DNA of 64,000 nucleotides from CAWVWD01 sp965662365 (GCA_965662365.1 CBFIHR010000015.1:1-64000); one strand, 5' to 3'; positions 25,426-34,607 are shown, counted from the first letter of the stretch. Notes: generated by a model from the letters alone, not told the origin. Program-made: numbers and translations.

Positions 25426-26700
25426 TTATGGCAAAGCTGGTAAAACTTCCGTACTCACTTCGCCAAAACCAATTCGTAATCCCTCTTTTTCACAATAACC
25501 GTACATTTTCACGGTATCGCCATCATTTATAAATTTACGTTGCGACCCATCAGGCATATCGACAGGTTTTGTACCTCGCCATGAGATTTCTAACATCGAA
25601 CCATAAGATTCAGGCGTTGGGCCACTAATCGTACCCGAACCACACATATCACCGACTTTCATATTACAACCATTGACCGTATGATGTGCTAATTGTTGTT
25701 CCATCGTCCAATACATATATTTGAAATTCGAGCGTGTAACGATTTTCTCTTCACTATCTTTTGGCTGAATGGCCATAGCAATATTGATATCAAAACTCGC
25801 TTCTTTTTGACCTTGCAGATACGGTAAAGGTGTTGGTTCTTGTGTCGGACTTTCGCAGCGGAAAGGCGCTAAAGCCTCCATCGTCACGATCCACGGAGAG
25901 ATTGACGACGCAAAGTTTTTACCCAAAAACGGTCCTAAAGGCACGTATTCCCATTTTTGAATATCACGAGCCGACCAATCATTAAACAAGACCATTCCAA
26001 AAATATGGTCTTCTGCATGGGCAATATCAATCGGTTCACCGAGTGCATTTTCCTTACCAACGATAAACGCCATTTCTAATTCAAAATCTAACAATTTGCA
26101 CGCTCCATAAACAGGTTGTTCAGAGCCATTCGGAATCATCTGACCTTTCGGGCGACGAATTGGCGTTTCAGAAACAATAATGGAGGAAGAACGACCATGA
26201 TACCCCACGGGCAAATGCAACCAGTTTGGCATTAAGGCGTTTTCTGGCCCACGAAACATTGTTCCTACATTAGTCGCATGCTCACGACTGGCATAAAAAT
26301 CCGTATAATCACCAATTTGAACTGGTAGCAACATCGTCACTTTATCTATCGGTACTAAACATATCTCAACGGCACTGGCGTAATCCTTTAATTCGGTACA
26401 GTCGGCACTCAATAATTCACCGATTCTCTCCCGAACAGCGTTGGTAACCGGCTTTCCTAAGGCGATAAAATCATTCAAAACTGACTTTGATAAGGTAAAT
26501 TCATTAAAGTTAATTTCATTAAAAAAACCAAATTTTGCCAAAGCAGCAACATCAATCACAAAGTCACCAATTCTACTACACACTCTCGGCGATTTGTCCT
26601 CACTCTTAAAAATTCCAAACGGGATATTTTGAATCGGAAAATCACTATTTTCTGGTACGTTTACCCACGATTTTAAGGTAGGATTAGTTAAATCTATCAT
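25426..26700 (-). CDS. Fumarylacetoacetase
   Basis: Cleaves 4-fumarylacetoacetate to fumarate and acetoacetate, the last step of tyrosine degradation through homogentisate. The 424-residue product has the N-terminal FAH domain (IPFGIFKSEDKSPRVCSRIG) and the catalytic domain with DFYASREHATNVGTMFRG, LPVGYHGRSSSIIVS, the metal-binding acidic residues in LDFELEMAFIVGKENALGEPI and NDWSARDIQKWEYVPLGPFLGKNFASS. No other homogentisate-pathway gene is adjacent. Its leader shares an 18-nt word with that of the divergent NRDE gene. Confidence 0.95.
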   Translation of the reverse strand: MIDLTNPTLKSWVNVPENSDFPIQNIPFGIFKSEDKSPRVCSRIGDFVIDVAALAKFGFFNEINFNEFTLSKSVLNDFIALGKPVTNAVRERIGELLSADCTELKDYASAVEICLVPIDKVTMLLPVQIGDYTDFYASREHATNVGTMFRGPENALMPNWLHLPVGYHGRSSSIIVSETPIRRPKGQMIPNGSEQPVYGACKLLDFELEMAFIVGKENALGEPIDIAHAEDHIFGMVLFNDWSARDIQKWEYVPLGPFLGKNFASSISPWIVTMEALAPFRCESPTQEPTPLPYLQGQKEASFDINIAMAIQPKDSEEKIVTRSNFKYMYWTMEQQLAHHTVNGCNMKVGDMCGSGTISGPTPESYGSMLEISWRGTKPVDMPDGSQRKFINDGDTVKMYGYCEKEGLRIGFGEVSTEVLPALP

Positions 26701-26707
26701 TCGTTTC

Positions 26708-26829
26708 TTTTGTTTAAGTAGTTTTGCAATTCAATCGTTTAGATAGTTCTTAACATTTATTAACTACTAAACTACTGAAACCACCAAAACTACTAAAACT
26801 ACTGAAACTATAAAACTACTTAAACAAAA
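26708..26829. repeat. Divergent leader with inverted 18-nt word and ~9-nt tandem units
   Basis: AAAACTACTTAAACAAAA occurs at 26812-26829 on the plus strand, 4 nt before the NRDE gene ATG. The same 18 nt occur on the minus strand at 26708-26725, 7 nt before the fumarylacetoacetase ATG. Between them, ACTACT-type words recur at 26763, 26771, (26780 variant), 26789, 26798, 26807 and 26815, with 8-9 nt spacing. Confidence 0.8.
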
Positions 26830-26833
26830 AATC

Positions 26834-27592
26834 ATGTGTCTAATCACTTTTGCTTATAAAAAACACAAAAACTATAAACTCATCATTGTTGCGAATCGAG
26901 ACGAGTTCTATCAGCGACCAACTGCAACAGCAACCTTCTGGGAGGACGAACCTTCGATTTTAGCCGGTCGAGACTTACGAGGCAATGGCACCTGGATGGG
27001 ATTTAACAGAAATGGTCGTTTTGCCGCTTTGACCAATTACCGAGATGGATTTAACGAACAAAAAAACGCACCTTCGAGAGGTCATTTAGTGACTTCTTTT
27101 TTGCTTTCGCAAAATGATAGTCTGGAACACTTACAGCAGCTCACCGACTCTGCAGCTTTGTACAATGGCTATAATTTACTCACCTTCGATGGAGAACAAC
27201 TCGGTTATTATTCTAATCAAATCAAATCCCCAACGATTTTAGAAAATGGCATTTATGGATTGAGTAACAGTACCTTAGATGTCGGTTGGCCAAAGGTCAA
27301 GAAGGCCGTTTCAGGATTAGAATCCTTATTACAACAAGATGATTTCTCAGTTGAGGAAGCATTTAAAATGATGCAAAATAAAGCTACTGCCGCCGACAAA
27401 GACTTACCAAATACCAATATCCCGATGCAATGGGAACGCTTACTTTCTGCCATGTATATCGAATCTCCAGATTACGGCACTCGTTGCAGCACCGTTTTTC
27501 TATTAGACTACGATGGTAATTATCACTTTGAAGAACGTTCTTATGTACCGCAACATCAAATCGCCTACCATGGACAAATCAAAGAGGAATAA
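26834..27592 (+). CDS. NRDE (TANGO2-like) family protein
   Basis: The 252-residue protein starts MCLITFAYKKHKNYKLIIVANRDEFY, containing the NRDE motif that names the family, and continues with AGRDLRGNGTWMGFNRNGRFAALTNYR. The N-terminal Cys2 suggests an Ntn-hydrolase-like fold if Met is removed; this is an inference. The eukaryotic relative TANGO2 is linked to Golgi/haem and acyl-CoA handling, but bacterial function is unproven. Expressed divergently from fumarylacetoacetase. Confidence 0.85.
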   Translation: MCLITFAYKKHKNYKLIIVANRDEFYQRPTATATFWEDEPSILAGRDLRGNGTWMGFNRNGRFAALTNYRDGFNEQKNAPSRGHLVTSFLLSQNDSLEHLQQLTDSAALYNGYNLLTFDGEQLGYYSNQIKSPTILENGIYGLSNSTLDVGWPKVKKAVSGLESLLQQDDFSVEEAFKMMQNKATAADKDLPNTNIPMQWERLLSAMYIESPDYGTRCSTVFLLDYDGNYHFEERSYVPQHQIAYHGQIKEE

Positions 27593-27708
27593 TTATCCTA
27601 TAATTAAAAATTACAAAATACTGATTATCAATAAATTAAATTTAACTTTATAGTTTTAAAAAAATGTAATAACAACAAATTGTATCATTTTTATAATAAA
27701 ATCATCTA

Positions 27709-27716
27709 TATTTTTG
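27709..27716 (+). promoter_or_regulatory. -7 box of the T9SS protein gene
   Basis: TATTTTTG, 36 nt before the ATG at 27753; TTG at 27680 is too distant for the normal spacing, so only the -7 box is supported. Confidence 0.45.
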
Positions 27717-27752
27717 AATCAAATTAGTCAAAGTATTAAAAAATATTATTAT

Positions 27753-30641
27753 ATGAAATTTACATTAAAACTTTTTTTAGCGTTTTTTATTAGCCTTTCG
27801 GCAATACAACAAACCTCTGCTTCGCACTTGATGGGCGGAGATATTACCTATACTTGTGTGGGTAATAACAGCTATGACTTTACAGCACAATTTTATAGAG
27901 ATTGTGCCGGAATTACACTACCTGCTACTGTAAACGTCATGGTTAGTTCTGCGAGTTGCGGACAAAACTTCAATGTCACTTTAAATCTTGTAACAGGAGG
28001 TTCACAAATAGTTACGCCTATTTGTCCGACAGAGCCAGACCTTTGTAATGGTACACCAGGAGCTTTATTAGGTGTTGATGAATATACTTATGTCAGTTCG
28101 TCGCCGGTTGTACTTCCTGCGACTTGTAGTGACTGGGTAGTATCTTACAGCTCTTGCTGCCGAAATACAGCAATCACCAACGGTGCTGCTAATGCAGGTT
28201 TCCATATTGCTACCCAAATAAATAATACAAATAACATTTGTAATAATTCGCCAGAGTTTCAGAGCATTCCAGTTTTTTATACTTGTGTAGGTGACACGGT
28301 AAGCTATAGTCATGGTGTGTCTGATGCGGACAATGATTCGTTAGTATTCAGTTTGACACCATGTTTGAGTAACTCGGGAACACCTGTAACTTATGCGACA
28401 GGTTATTCTGCTACAACGCCACTAAGTGTGAATTATAGCAGTTTTGATAATACGACTGGTACTTGGTCATTTGTCCCAAATACGGTTCAGACAGGTGTAA
28501 TTTGTATGTTAGTAGAAGAATACCGCAACGGAACTAAAATTGGTGAGGTGATGCGAGATATTCAAATCGGGGTTATCAATTGCACAAACCAAGCACCAAT
28601 ACTTTCGGGTATCAACGGAACAGCAACCAGTACTGGTGTGACTGGCGATAAAAGTATTTCGACTTGTGCCGGTCAAAACCTTTGTTTTACTATTGACGCT
28701 TATGATGCTGATGTAGCACAAAACATTGGTATTGATTACACTACTGGTCTAAATGGTGCGACTTATACGGTCACCAATACAGGAAATACCGCACAAGTAA
28801 CGATTTGTTGGACGCCGACATTAAGTGATATTGGTACAAATCATTTTGGCTTATCAGTTTATGATGATCATTGTCCGATTATTGGTAAAGGAAATCATGA
28901 ATACAAGGTAATCGTAACAGGTGCTGGCGGTGGAGCGACATTCAACCAAACGTCAATTTATCAAGCAGACACTGCACAACTTCAAGTCAACTTATTAGAT
29001 CCAAACTGTACCGTAACATGGACAGCTTCTCCGACATTAAGTTGTACAAACTGCTTAAATCCATTAGCTTTTCCAACGACGACGACGACTTATTATTATC
29101 AAATAAATTGTCCTTCGGGCAGTTGTGGCTCATTTACGGATTCCGTTGTGGTAACCGTTTTAATACCAAAAATATTGACAGGTACAATTACGACTTCGGA
29201 CGGTTTACCATTGGCGAACTCTTCTGTTTTTGCTTATGATATGCAAGGCACAGTAGTAGCCACAGTGACAACCGATGCCAACGGAAACTATACTTTGGCA
29301 AGTAACGAAACCTCTATTTATATATCAACAACGCCAAGTGCAGCGTATTTTGACCAATCAGAAACGTATTACGATGCTGCAGCAACTTTAGCAAATGCAA
29401 CGCTTTATACATTTGCAAATGGAGCAACAACGGGAACATTAAATTTCTCTACAATTGAAATCGCAAAAACAATAAGCGGAACCATAACTCGTAGCGATGG
29501 CAGTCAATTAAGTTTATCGTATGTTTATTTGTTAGATGCAAATATGAATCTATTGGATTCTTCTTTTACGGCCTTGACCGGTCAGTATAGTTTTACAACT
29601 TTTGAAAATAACATTCATTTGTTAGCAGTACCAAATACGACTAATTCAGACCAAAGCCCAACATTCTACAACGGTGCGACAGACCCAGCAAATGCGACTT
29701 TGATTACTTTTGCCAGCTTACAAACCACTGTCGATTTCAATACTGTAGATGCACCAGAAGCAATTATTGGTACGATAACTCGTGCAGACGGAAATGCTCT
29801 GGATAACTCTTGGGTTTTCTTAATTGATTCTTCATTGACGAATATTGACTCGATGTTAACAACCGCACAAGGATACTATGCCTTTGTTGTACCAGATGTA
29901 ACCATTGACTATCACATAAAAGCAGTGCCAGGAAGTACACATGGCGATCAAGTCATTACCTACTACAATGGTTCTGAAACGGTACAAGCAGCGACTCCTA
30001 TTTCGATTTCAACAATTTTTAACGTAGCAGATTTTAGTACCATTGATACATCCAATTCAACTGGTGGAAAAGGAATTGGCGGAACGGTCAGTTTAGGTAC
30101 GGACTTCACACCGACACCTTTATCAGACGTTCGCTTGATTTTAAAAGATATGAACGGTAACTTTATCAACGATGCGATAACCGATGATAATGGTCAATTC
30201 AATTTTTATGGATTAATCGACGGAACTTACGCTATTTTTGTAGATAAAGCTGGGATTGATAACGAGTTAGCACCACAAGTGACCTTAGTTGCCGGTGAAC
30301 CTTCGCCAGATGATTTAGCATTTTTGTTGCACTCTTATTATTTAGAAATGTTAAATCCTAATACGACTACTAAAGCGTTCGAAGTACAAAATATCACGGT
30401 TTATCCAAACCCGATTCAAACAACTTTTAGAATCGAGTACGACTTGTCGGCTTTCGCCAAAATTCAGATTGATATTTTAGATGTAAATGGTAAAGTAATT
30501 ACTACCATTTTGAACGAAAATCAAGCAGCAGGAAAGCACAATTTAACTGTTGCAGAAACCGACGAATGGGCAAAAGGTGTTTATTTTATCAGAATGATGG
30601 TTGATGGAAAATCAATCATTCAGAAAGTGATTAAACAATAA
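27753..30641 (+). CDS. Large T9SS-secreted protein with carboxypeptidase-regulatory-like repeats
   Basis: A 962-residue secreted protein. The signal peptide (MKFTLKLFLAFFISLSAIQQTSA) leads to a Cys-rich beta region (SHLMGGDITYTCVGNNSYDF, AQFYRDCAGITLP) common in Bacteroidota surface proteins. From about 480 to 790 there are three tandem ~100-residue repeats, each starting like ILTGTITTSDGLPLANSSVF and ending with a DQS/DQV-TYYNGA segment, then a fourth carboxypeptidase-regulatory-like domain (KGIGGTVSLG...DDNGQFNFYGLIDGTYAIFVDK). The end is a type A T9SS sorting domain: ITVYPNPIQTTFRIEYDL ... GVYFIRMMVDGKSIIQKVIK. I start at ATG 27753, since the upstream TTG lies within the promoter box. Function unknown; likely adhesin or surface matrix. 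Confidence 0.85.
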   Translation: MKFTLKLFLAFFISLSAIQQTSASHLMGGDITYTCVGNNSYDFTAQFYRDCAGITLPATVNVMVSSASCGQNFNVTLNLVTGGSQIVTPICPTEPDLCNGTPGALLGVDEYTYVSSSPVVLPATCSDWVVSYSSCCRNTAITNGAANAGFHIATQINNTNNICNNSPEFQSIPVFYTCVGDTVSYSHGVSDADNDSLVFSLTPCLSNSGTPVTYATGYSATTPLSVNYSSFDNTTGTWSFVPNTVQTGVICMLVEEYRNGTKIGEVMRDIQIGVINCTNQAPILSGINGTATSTGVTGDKSISTCAGQNLCFTIDAYDADVAQNIGIDYTTGLNGATYTVTNTGNTAQVTICWTPTLSDIGTNHFGLSVYDDHCPIIGKGNHEYKVIVTGAGGGATFNQTSIYQADTAQLQVNLLDPNCTVTWTASPTLSCTNCLNPLAFPTTTTTYYYQINCPSGSCGSFTDSVVVTVLIPKILTGTITTSDGLPLANSSVFAYDMQGTVVATVTTDANGNYTLASNETSIYISTTPSAAYFDQSETYYDAAATLANATLYTFANGATTGTLNFSTIEIAKTISGTITRSDGSQLSLSYVYLLDANMNLLDSSFTALTGQYSFTTFENNIHLLAVPNTTNSDQSPTFYNGATDPANATLITFASLQTTVDFNTVDAPEAIIGTITRADGNALDNSWVFLIDSSLTNIDSMLTTAQGYYAFVVPDVTIDYHIKAVPGSTHGDQVITYYNGSETVQAATPISISTIFNVADFSTIDTSNSTGGKGIGGTVSLGTDFTPTPLSDVRLILKDMNGNFINDAITDDNGQFNFYGLIDGTYAIFVDKAGIDNELAPQVTLVAGEPSPDDLAFLLHSYYLEMLNPNTTTKAFEVQNITVYPNPIQTTFRIEYDLSAFAKIQIDILDVNGKVITTILNENQAAGKHNLTVAETDEWAKGVYFIRMMVDGKSIIQKVIKQ

Positions 30642-30650
30642 AATATATCA

Positions 30651-30689
30651 AAAAAGGCACAGAAGCGAATTATGCTTTTGTGCCTTTTT
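30651..30689. terminator. Bidirectional terminator, T9SS gene / panB
   Basis: AAAAAGGCACA and TGTGCCTTTTT pair around an inner GAAGC/GCTTT stem, with T runs on both strands between convergent genes. Confidence 0.9.
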
Positions 30690-30702
30690 GATAAAAATAA
30701 CT

Positions 30703-31518
30703 CTAATACTGTTCCTTATCATTCGGAAAATCTCGAGTTTTCACATCATCAACATATTGCTCGATCGCTCCTTTGATGTCATCAAAAAGATTAAGGTAAC
30801 GACGTAAAAATCGAGGATTAAAATCTTGCGTAATACCCAATAAATCATGAATTACCAAAACCTGTCCATCACAATCACCGCCAGCACCGATTCCAATAGT
30901 CGGAATATGAATACTTTCAGAAACGATTTTCGCCAGTCTGGCCGGGATTTTTTCTAAGACAAGTCCAAAACATCCTAACTCTTGAAGCAACAACGCATCT
31001 TTTTTGAGTTTATCCGCTTCTTCCTCTTCCTTCGCCCGCACACTATACGTTCCAAATTTATAAATAGACTGAGGAGTCAATCCTAAATGTCCCATGACAG
31101 GAATTCCAGCCGACAAAATCCGCTTAATAGATTCTTGTATTTCAACGCCACCTTCCAGTTTTACAGCATGTGCATTCGCTTCTTTCATCAATCGAATCGC
31201 TGACTCCAAGGCTAATTTGGAGTTACCTTGATAATATCCAAATGGCAAATCTGCAATCACCAATGCCCGATTTACTGCCCGAGTGACCGACTGCGTATGA
31301 TAAATCATGTGTTCCAAAGTCATCGGAACCGTCGTTTCATAACCAGCCATAACATTCGATGCCGAATCACCGACCAAAATCACATCGACATTAGCAGCAT
31401 CTACAATTCGAGCCATCGAATAATCATAAGCCGTTAGCATCGAAATTTTTTCGCCTCGTTGCTTCATTGACTGCAAAGCATGTGTTGTGATTTTTTTAAA
31501 CTTCTTATGTACAGACAT
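30703..31518 (-). CDS. panB: 3-methyl-2-oxobutanoate hydroxymethyltransferase
   Basis: PanB makes ketopantoate from ketoisovalerate in pantothenate/CoA synthesis. The 271-residue TIM-barrel product has MLTAYDYSMARIVDAANVDVILVGDSASNVMAGYETT with the metal-binding Asp, HAVKLEGGVEI, PVMGHLGLTPQS and IGIGAGGDCDGQVLVIHDLLG. Length is typical. panC and panD are not in the window. Its leader shares the CTAATCACT word with the hscB and second PKD-cyclophilin leaders. Confidence 0.95.
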   Translation of the reverse strand: MSVHKKFKKITTHALQSMKQRGEKISMLTAYDYSMARIVDAANVDVILVGDSASNVMAGYETTVPMTLEHMIYHTQSVTRAVNRALVIADLPFGYYQGNSKLALESAIRLMKEANAHAVKLEGGVEIQESIKRILSAGIPVMGHLGLTPQSIYKFGTYSVRAKEEEEADKLKKDALLLQELGCFGLVLEKIPARLAKIVSESIHIPTIGIGAGGDCDGQVLVIHDLLGITQDFNPRFLRRYLNLFDDIKGAIEQYVDDVKTRDFPNDKEQY

Positions 31519-31522
31519 TTTT

Positions 31523-31610
31523 TAGTGATTAGTTTTTTAAATTATCCATTATCCCCGAGCAAATCGAGATTTCGCTATCGCTCAGCAGTTATCCATTATT
31601 CATTATCCAT
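31523..31610 (-). repeat. panB leader: 7-nt tandem words and a TCCCGA-type element
   Basis: On the minus strand, ATGGATA, ATGAATA and ATGGATA follow each other (31590-31610) and overlap the crcB stop. A CCCCGAG/CTCGATTTG element with TTTCGCTATCGCT lies at about 31553-31585. Another ATGGATA precedes ACTAATCAC just before the panB ATG. Confidence 0.7.
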
Positions 31611-31966
31611 TTCCCTAATGCAAAACCCAGCCAAATTGCCAACAGGCAAATAACAATACTACCAATAATATTGAGCATTGCTAAAACAATATTGCCATTT
31701 TGAAAAAGTTGAAACGTTTCGCCAGAAAAAGTCGAAAACGTACTAAATCCACCACAAAAACCCGTCATTATCAGCCATTTGTACGTATCATCTATTTGAT
31801 TTCTAAGACTTAACTGCATCAAAAAACCTAAGAGAATACAACTTAAAATATTGGCTAATAAAGTCGCATACGGAAACATAGGCGTGTAAGGAGCAACCGC
31901 TTTCGCAATGCCAAACCGACTCAAACTCCCTAATCCGCCCCCAATGAAAACAAGTAAAAATTGCAC
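31589..31966 (-). CDS. crcB: Fluoride ion exporter CrcB/Fluc
   Basis: Small dual-topology fluoride channel. The 125-residue product has four helices and the signatures GGGLGSLSRFGIAK and GFCGGFSTFSTFSGE. GTG at 31966 is chosen because homologues begin there (QFLLVFIGGG); a GTG further upstream would add 17 residues encoded by repeat-like spacer. The last residues (KWIMNNG) are encoded by a heptamer repeat, ATGGATA-type, so the natural C terminus seems to have been replaced or extended by spacer repeats. No fluoride riboswitch is recognisable upstream. Confidence 0.92.
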   Translation of the reverse strand: MQFLLVFIGGGLGSLSRFGIAKAVAPYTPMFPYATLLANILSCILLGFLMQLSLRNQIDDTYKWLIMTGFCGGFSTFSTFSGETFQLFQNGNIVLAMLNIIGSIVICLLAIWLGFALGKWIMNNG

Positions 31967-32031
31967 CTGAAGTGTGATGTATAAAGTATAAAATGTGTGG
32001 TGTTTTATGCCGCACACTTCACACTTATTAA

Positions 32032-33081
32032 TTATTTATTGGCTAACTGTCCGCAAGCGGCATCAATATCTTTCCCTCGACTTCGTCTGACCGTTATAGC
32101 GACATTATTTTTGCGTAAAAACTGAGCAAACTTATCAATCTTGATAGCGTCTGCCTTGACGAAAGGAGCGTTATCAATCGGATTATATTCGATTACATTG
32201 ATTTTTGCAGGAATACGGCGACAGAGTTTGAGCAAGTTTTTTGCATCTTGAATGCTGTCATTAAAATTCTGAAAAGCAATATATTCGAACGTAATTCTAT
32301 TTTTCGTATTTTGATAAAAATAGTCTAACGCATCCGTCAACACGGCTAAATTATTCGACTCGTTTATCGGCATAATTTCGTTGCGTTTCTCATCATCGGC
32401 AGCATGTAAGGATAACGCCAAATTAAATTTCACTTTATCATCTGCTAATTTTTTTATCATCTTTGCAATTCCGGCCGTGCTGACCGTAATTCGCTTTGGC
32501 GACATATTCATGCCATCGGGGGAAGTAATCAAATCGACACTTCGCAAGACATTTTTATACGCCAAAAGCGGTTCGCCCATTCCCATATAAACGATATTCG
32601 TCAACGGATGATTGAAAACCTCCAGACAGCGTTCATTCACAAATTGCACCTGATCATAAATTTCGCCTGGTTCGAGATTTCGGCGAAGTTTCATGCGACC
32701 GGTCGCACAAAACGAACACGTCAAACTACAACCGACTTGCGACGATACACAAACCGTATAACGATTATCGGCAGGTACCGGAATCAAGACCGCCTCAATC
32801 AAATGACCATCATGCAGACGGAAACGAGTTTTGATAGTACCGTCGTCACTAAACTGCGACATATCCTCTTTTATCGCCAGTATTTCGAAGTTCTCTTCTA
32901 ACATCTGCCGCAATGATTTGGACAAATTCGTCATCTCTTCAAAAGATTTTACACCTTTTTTCCACAACCATTCATAAACCTGTTTGGCACGAAATTTCTT
33001 TTCGCCCATGCCGACCAAAATATCTGTTAATTGGTCTTTTGTTAATTTACGAATATCTTGTTTTACTGCTATCTTCGTCAT
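32032..33081 (-). CDS. rlmN: 23S rRNA/tRNA adenine-C2 methyltransferase RlmN
   Basis: Radical-SAM enzyme that methylates A2503 of 23S rRNA and A37 of some tRNAs. The 349-residue product has the CxxxCxxC cluster motif in GCSLTCSFCATG, the conserved resolving Cys segment DAACGQL near the C terminus, MGMGEPLLAYKN and RITVSTAG. Start ATG at 33081 sits 4 nt after a TAATTTTG box. The next gene on this strand is crcB, 65 nt away. Confidence 0.96.
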   Translation of the reverse strand: MTKIAVKQDIRKLTKDQLTDILVGMGEKKFRAKQVYEWLWKKGVKSFEEMTNLSKSLRQMLEENFEILAIKEDMSQFSDDGTIKTRFRLHDGHLIEAVLIPVPADNRYTVCVSSQVGCSLTCSFCATGRMKLRRNLEPGEIYDQVQFVNERCLEVFNHPLTNIVYMGMGEPLLAYKNVLRSVDLITSPDGMNMSPKRITVSTAGIAKMIKKLADDKVKFNLALSLHAADDEKRNEIMPINESNNLAVLTDALDYFYQNTKNRITFEYIAFQNFNDSIQDAKNLLKLCRRIPAKINVIEYNPIDNAPFVKADAIKIDKFAQFLRKNNVAITVRRSRGKDIDAACGQLANK

Positions 33082-33085
33082 GCCG

Positions 33086-33093
33086 CAAAATTA
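33086..33093 (-). promoter_or_regulatory. Near-leaderless -7 box of rlmN
   Basis: Minus strand TAATTTTG, then CGGC, then ATG. The string TTTTGCGGCATG is identical at cysS (59307-59317 region). No clear -33 TTG. Confidence 0.5.
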
Positions 33094-33154
33094 CGATTTT
33101 TTTGGTTCTCCCGTAGATTTCACGGAGAAACGCAATTTTTTTTTTAATAAACTT

Positions 33155-34141
33155 ATGTTGAAACAGTTAGGAAATATATTGATTATTGCAACGATCACTT
33201 TGATTTTATTAGAAGTGACGATTCGTTTGTGTGGCGTTCGGCCTTTTCGAACACAATCGTATGACATTCAGTCGAATCCACAATTTTGCTTAATCCCTAA
33301 TGAACAATATGGTTTTGGATTAAATATCGGCGAATTTGATATTTCGATTAATAAAGGCGTTCATTATCATGCGACACATTCGCCAGATTCTTTACGAATA
33401 TTGACCACGAAACCGATAACGAATTTTAATAAAAAAGTGGATATTCATGGTTGTTCGTTCACTTACGGAATGAGCGTTGATGATACGGTAGCGTTTCCGT
33501 TTTTATTACAACAACAATTTTCCGACATTCGATTTCGCAGTTTTGCTATCCCAGGTTTTGGGAATGTTCAAGCCTTAATCCGGTTAGAGGAACAGATTAA
33601 AAACGATGACTTACCCGATACTTTGATTATTTGTTATGCTGATTTTCATGACGAACGCAATGCTTTAAATTGTAATTATCGGAAGAGTTTGTATCATGGA
33701 TTTTTAAACGCTAATGCCGAAGTTTTGCCGCTTTTTGCACGAAGTAAAATTCCATTTTATGATTTAAAAAAAGGCGTTCAATATTGTAACTGGAACGAAT
33801 TGTATCACAACTGGCAAGGTCGAGCATATTCTGCAACTATCAACTCCCTTCAAAATGCTTTTGAGCAAATGCAACTCCGACAGGGAAAGGCAGAAACACA
33901 CCAAATATTATTAAAAATCAAGGCGTTGTGTCAACAAAATAAGGTGCAATTTATCGTTGCTACCATTACAAAAAACGAAAGTACAGCTTACACGATCCAA
34001 TTTTGTAAACAACAGAAAATCAATGTATTAGATATTGGTTTAGACTTACCAAGTGAAGAGTTTAGCAGTTTACCATACGATATTCATCCAAACGAAAAAG
34101 CACATCGAATTTTCGAGAAACGGTTAAGAACATTATTTTAA
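33155..34141 (+). CDS. Membrane-anchored SGNH-hydrolase-like protein
   Basis: The 328-residue product has an N-terminal helix (LGNILIIATITLILLEVTIRL) followed by an SGNH/GDSL-like domain. Block I appears as DIHGCSFTYGMSVDD, where the GDS serine context is GCS, with the serine retained. The Asp-His pair is in the C-terminal YDIHPNEKAHRIFE (block V DxxH). The Gly and Asn blocks are less clear. Such proteins in Bacteroidota are often esterases or acetyltransferase partners for envelope glycans; the substrate is unknown. ATG 33155 is chosen because the upstream frame overlaps rlmN in antisense. Confidence 0.68.
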   Translation: MLKQLGNILIIATITLILLEVTIRLCGVRPFRTQSYDIQSNPQFCLIPNEQYGFGLNIGEFDISINKGVHYHATHSPDSLRILTTKPITNFNKKVDIHGCSFTYGMSVDDTVAFPFLLQQQFSDIRFRSFAIPGFGNVQALIRLEEQIKNDDLPDTLIICYADFHDERNALNCNYRKSLYHGFLNANAEVLPLFARSKIPFYDLKKGVQYCNWNELYHNWQGRAYSATINSLQNAFEQMQLRQGKAETHQILLKIKALCQQNKVQFIVATITKNESTAYTIQFCKQQKINVLDIGLDLPSEEFSSLPYDIHPNEKAHRIFEKRLRTLF

Positions 34142-34189
34142 TTATTGTTCATGATTATTCACCAATAAACAACATCACTACTTCATCCT

Positions 34190-34528
34190 TTATTTCAATT
34201 TTTCGTTTTCTGCGTGACGGGTCGCATCTCGAATAGATTTTTTTTCTAAATTTTTGATTAATGCCTCGTCTAAGTCGATGCCAGTTTGGTTAGCTAAACA
34301 GACTAAAACGAACAACACATCCGCCATTTCGTCTGCCAAATCTTCCTTTGCAGTCGCTTCGTCCGCTTTTCGTTTAAACGATTGCTCACCATAGATTCGA
34401 GCCATCAGCCGAGCGACTTCCCCAACCTCTTCCGTCAAAATCGCTGTATTCGTCAACTCGTTATAATAACGAATACCGACCGTATTTATCCAATTATCAA
34501 CTGCTTTTTGTGCCTCTTGAATCGTCAT
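34190..34528 (-). CDS. MazG-like nucleotide pyrophosphohydrolase
   Basis: A 112-residue all-alpha NTP pyrophosphohydrolase. The metal-binding motif EEVGEVARLMAR with downstream DLADEMADVLFVLVCLAN fits the EExxE...ExxD pattern. Such proteins hydrolyse (d)NTPs, possibly for pool sanitation. It is read with the downstream DUF4105 gene on the minus strand; the region between them contains one GTCCCGAAATCTCGG element. Confidence 0.85.
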   Translation of the reverse strand: MTIQEAQKAVDNWINTVGIRYYNELTNTAILTEEVGEVARLMARIYGEQSFKRKADEATAKEDLADEMADVLFVLVCLANQTGIDLDEALIKNLEKKSIRDATRHAENEKLK

Positions 34529-34570
34529 GTTTAGATTGTTATCTCCTATCGGCTCATAGTTAAATTCCCT

Positions 34571-34585
34571 GTCCCGAAATCTCGG
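34571..34585. repeat. Dispersed element GTCCCGAAATCTCGG
   Basis: One of about seven short palindromic copies in the window, in the spacer before the MazG-like gene. Confidence 0.65.
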
Positions 34586-34607
34586 TAATTTTATGGCTAA
34601 TAGTTTT

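Noticed and set aside
26763..26829. Possible CRISPR array from ~9-nt repeats
   Set aside because: Units are too short, spacers absent and no cas gene nearby.
32018..32031. Fluoride riboswitch upstream of crcB
   Set aside because: The short rlmN-crcB spacer holds only AAGTGTG-type repeats, with none of the conserved crcB-RNA sequence that I know.
32984..33154. N-terminal extension of the SGNH-like protein
   Set aside because: The extension is antisense to rlmN and lacks a family match; the ATG at 33155 precedes a proper membrane helix.
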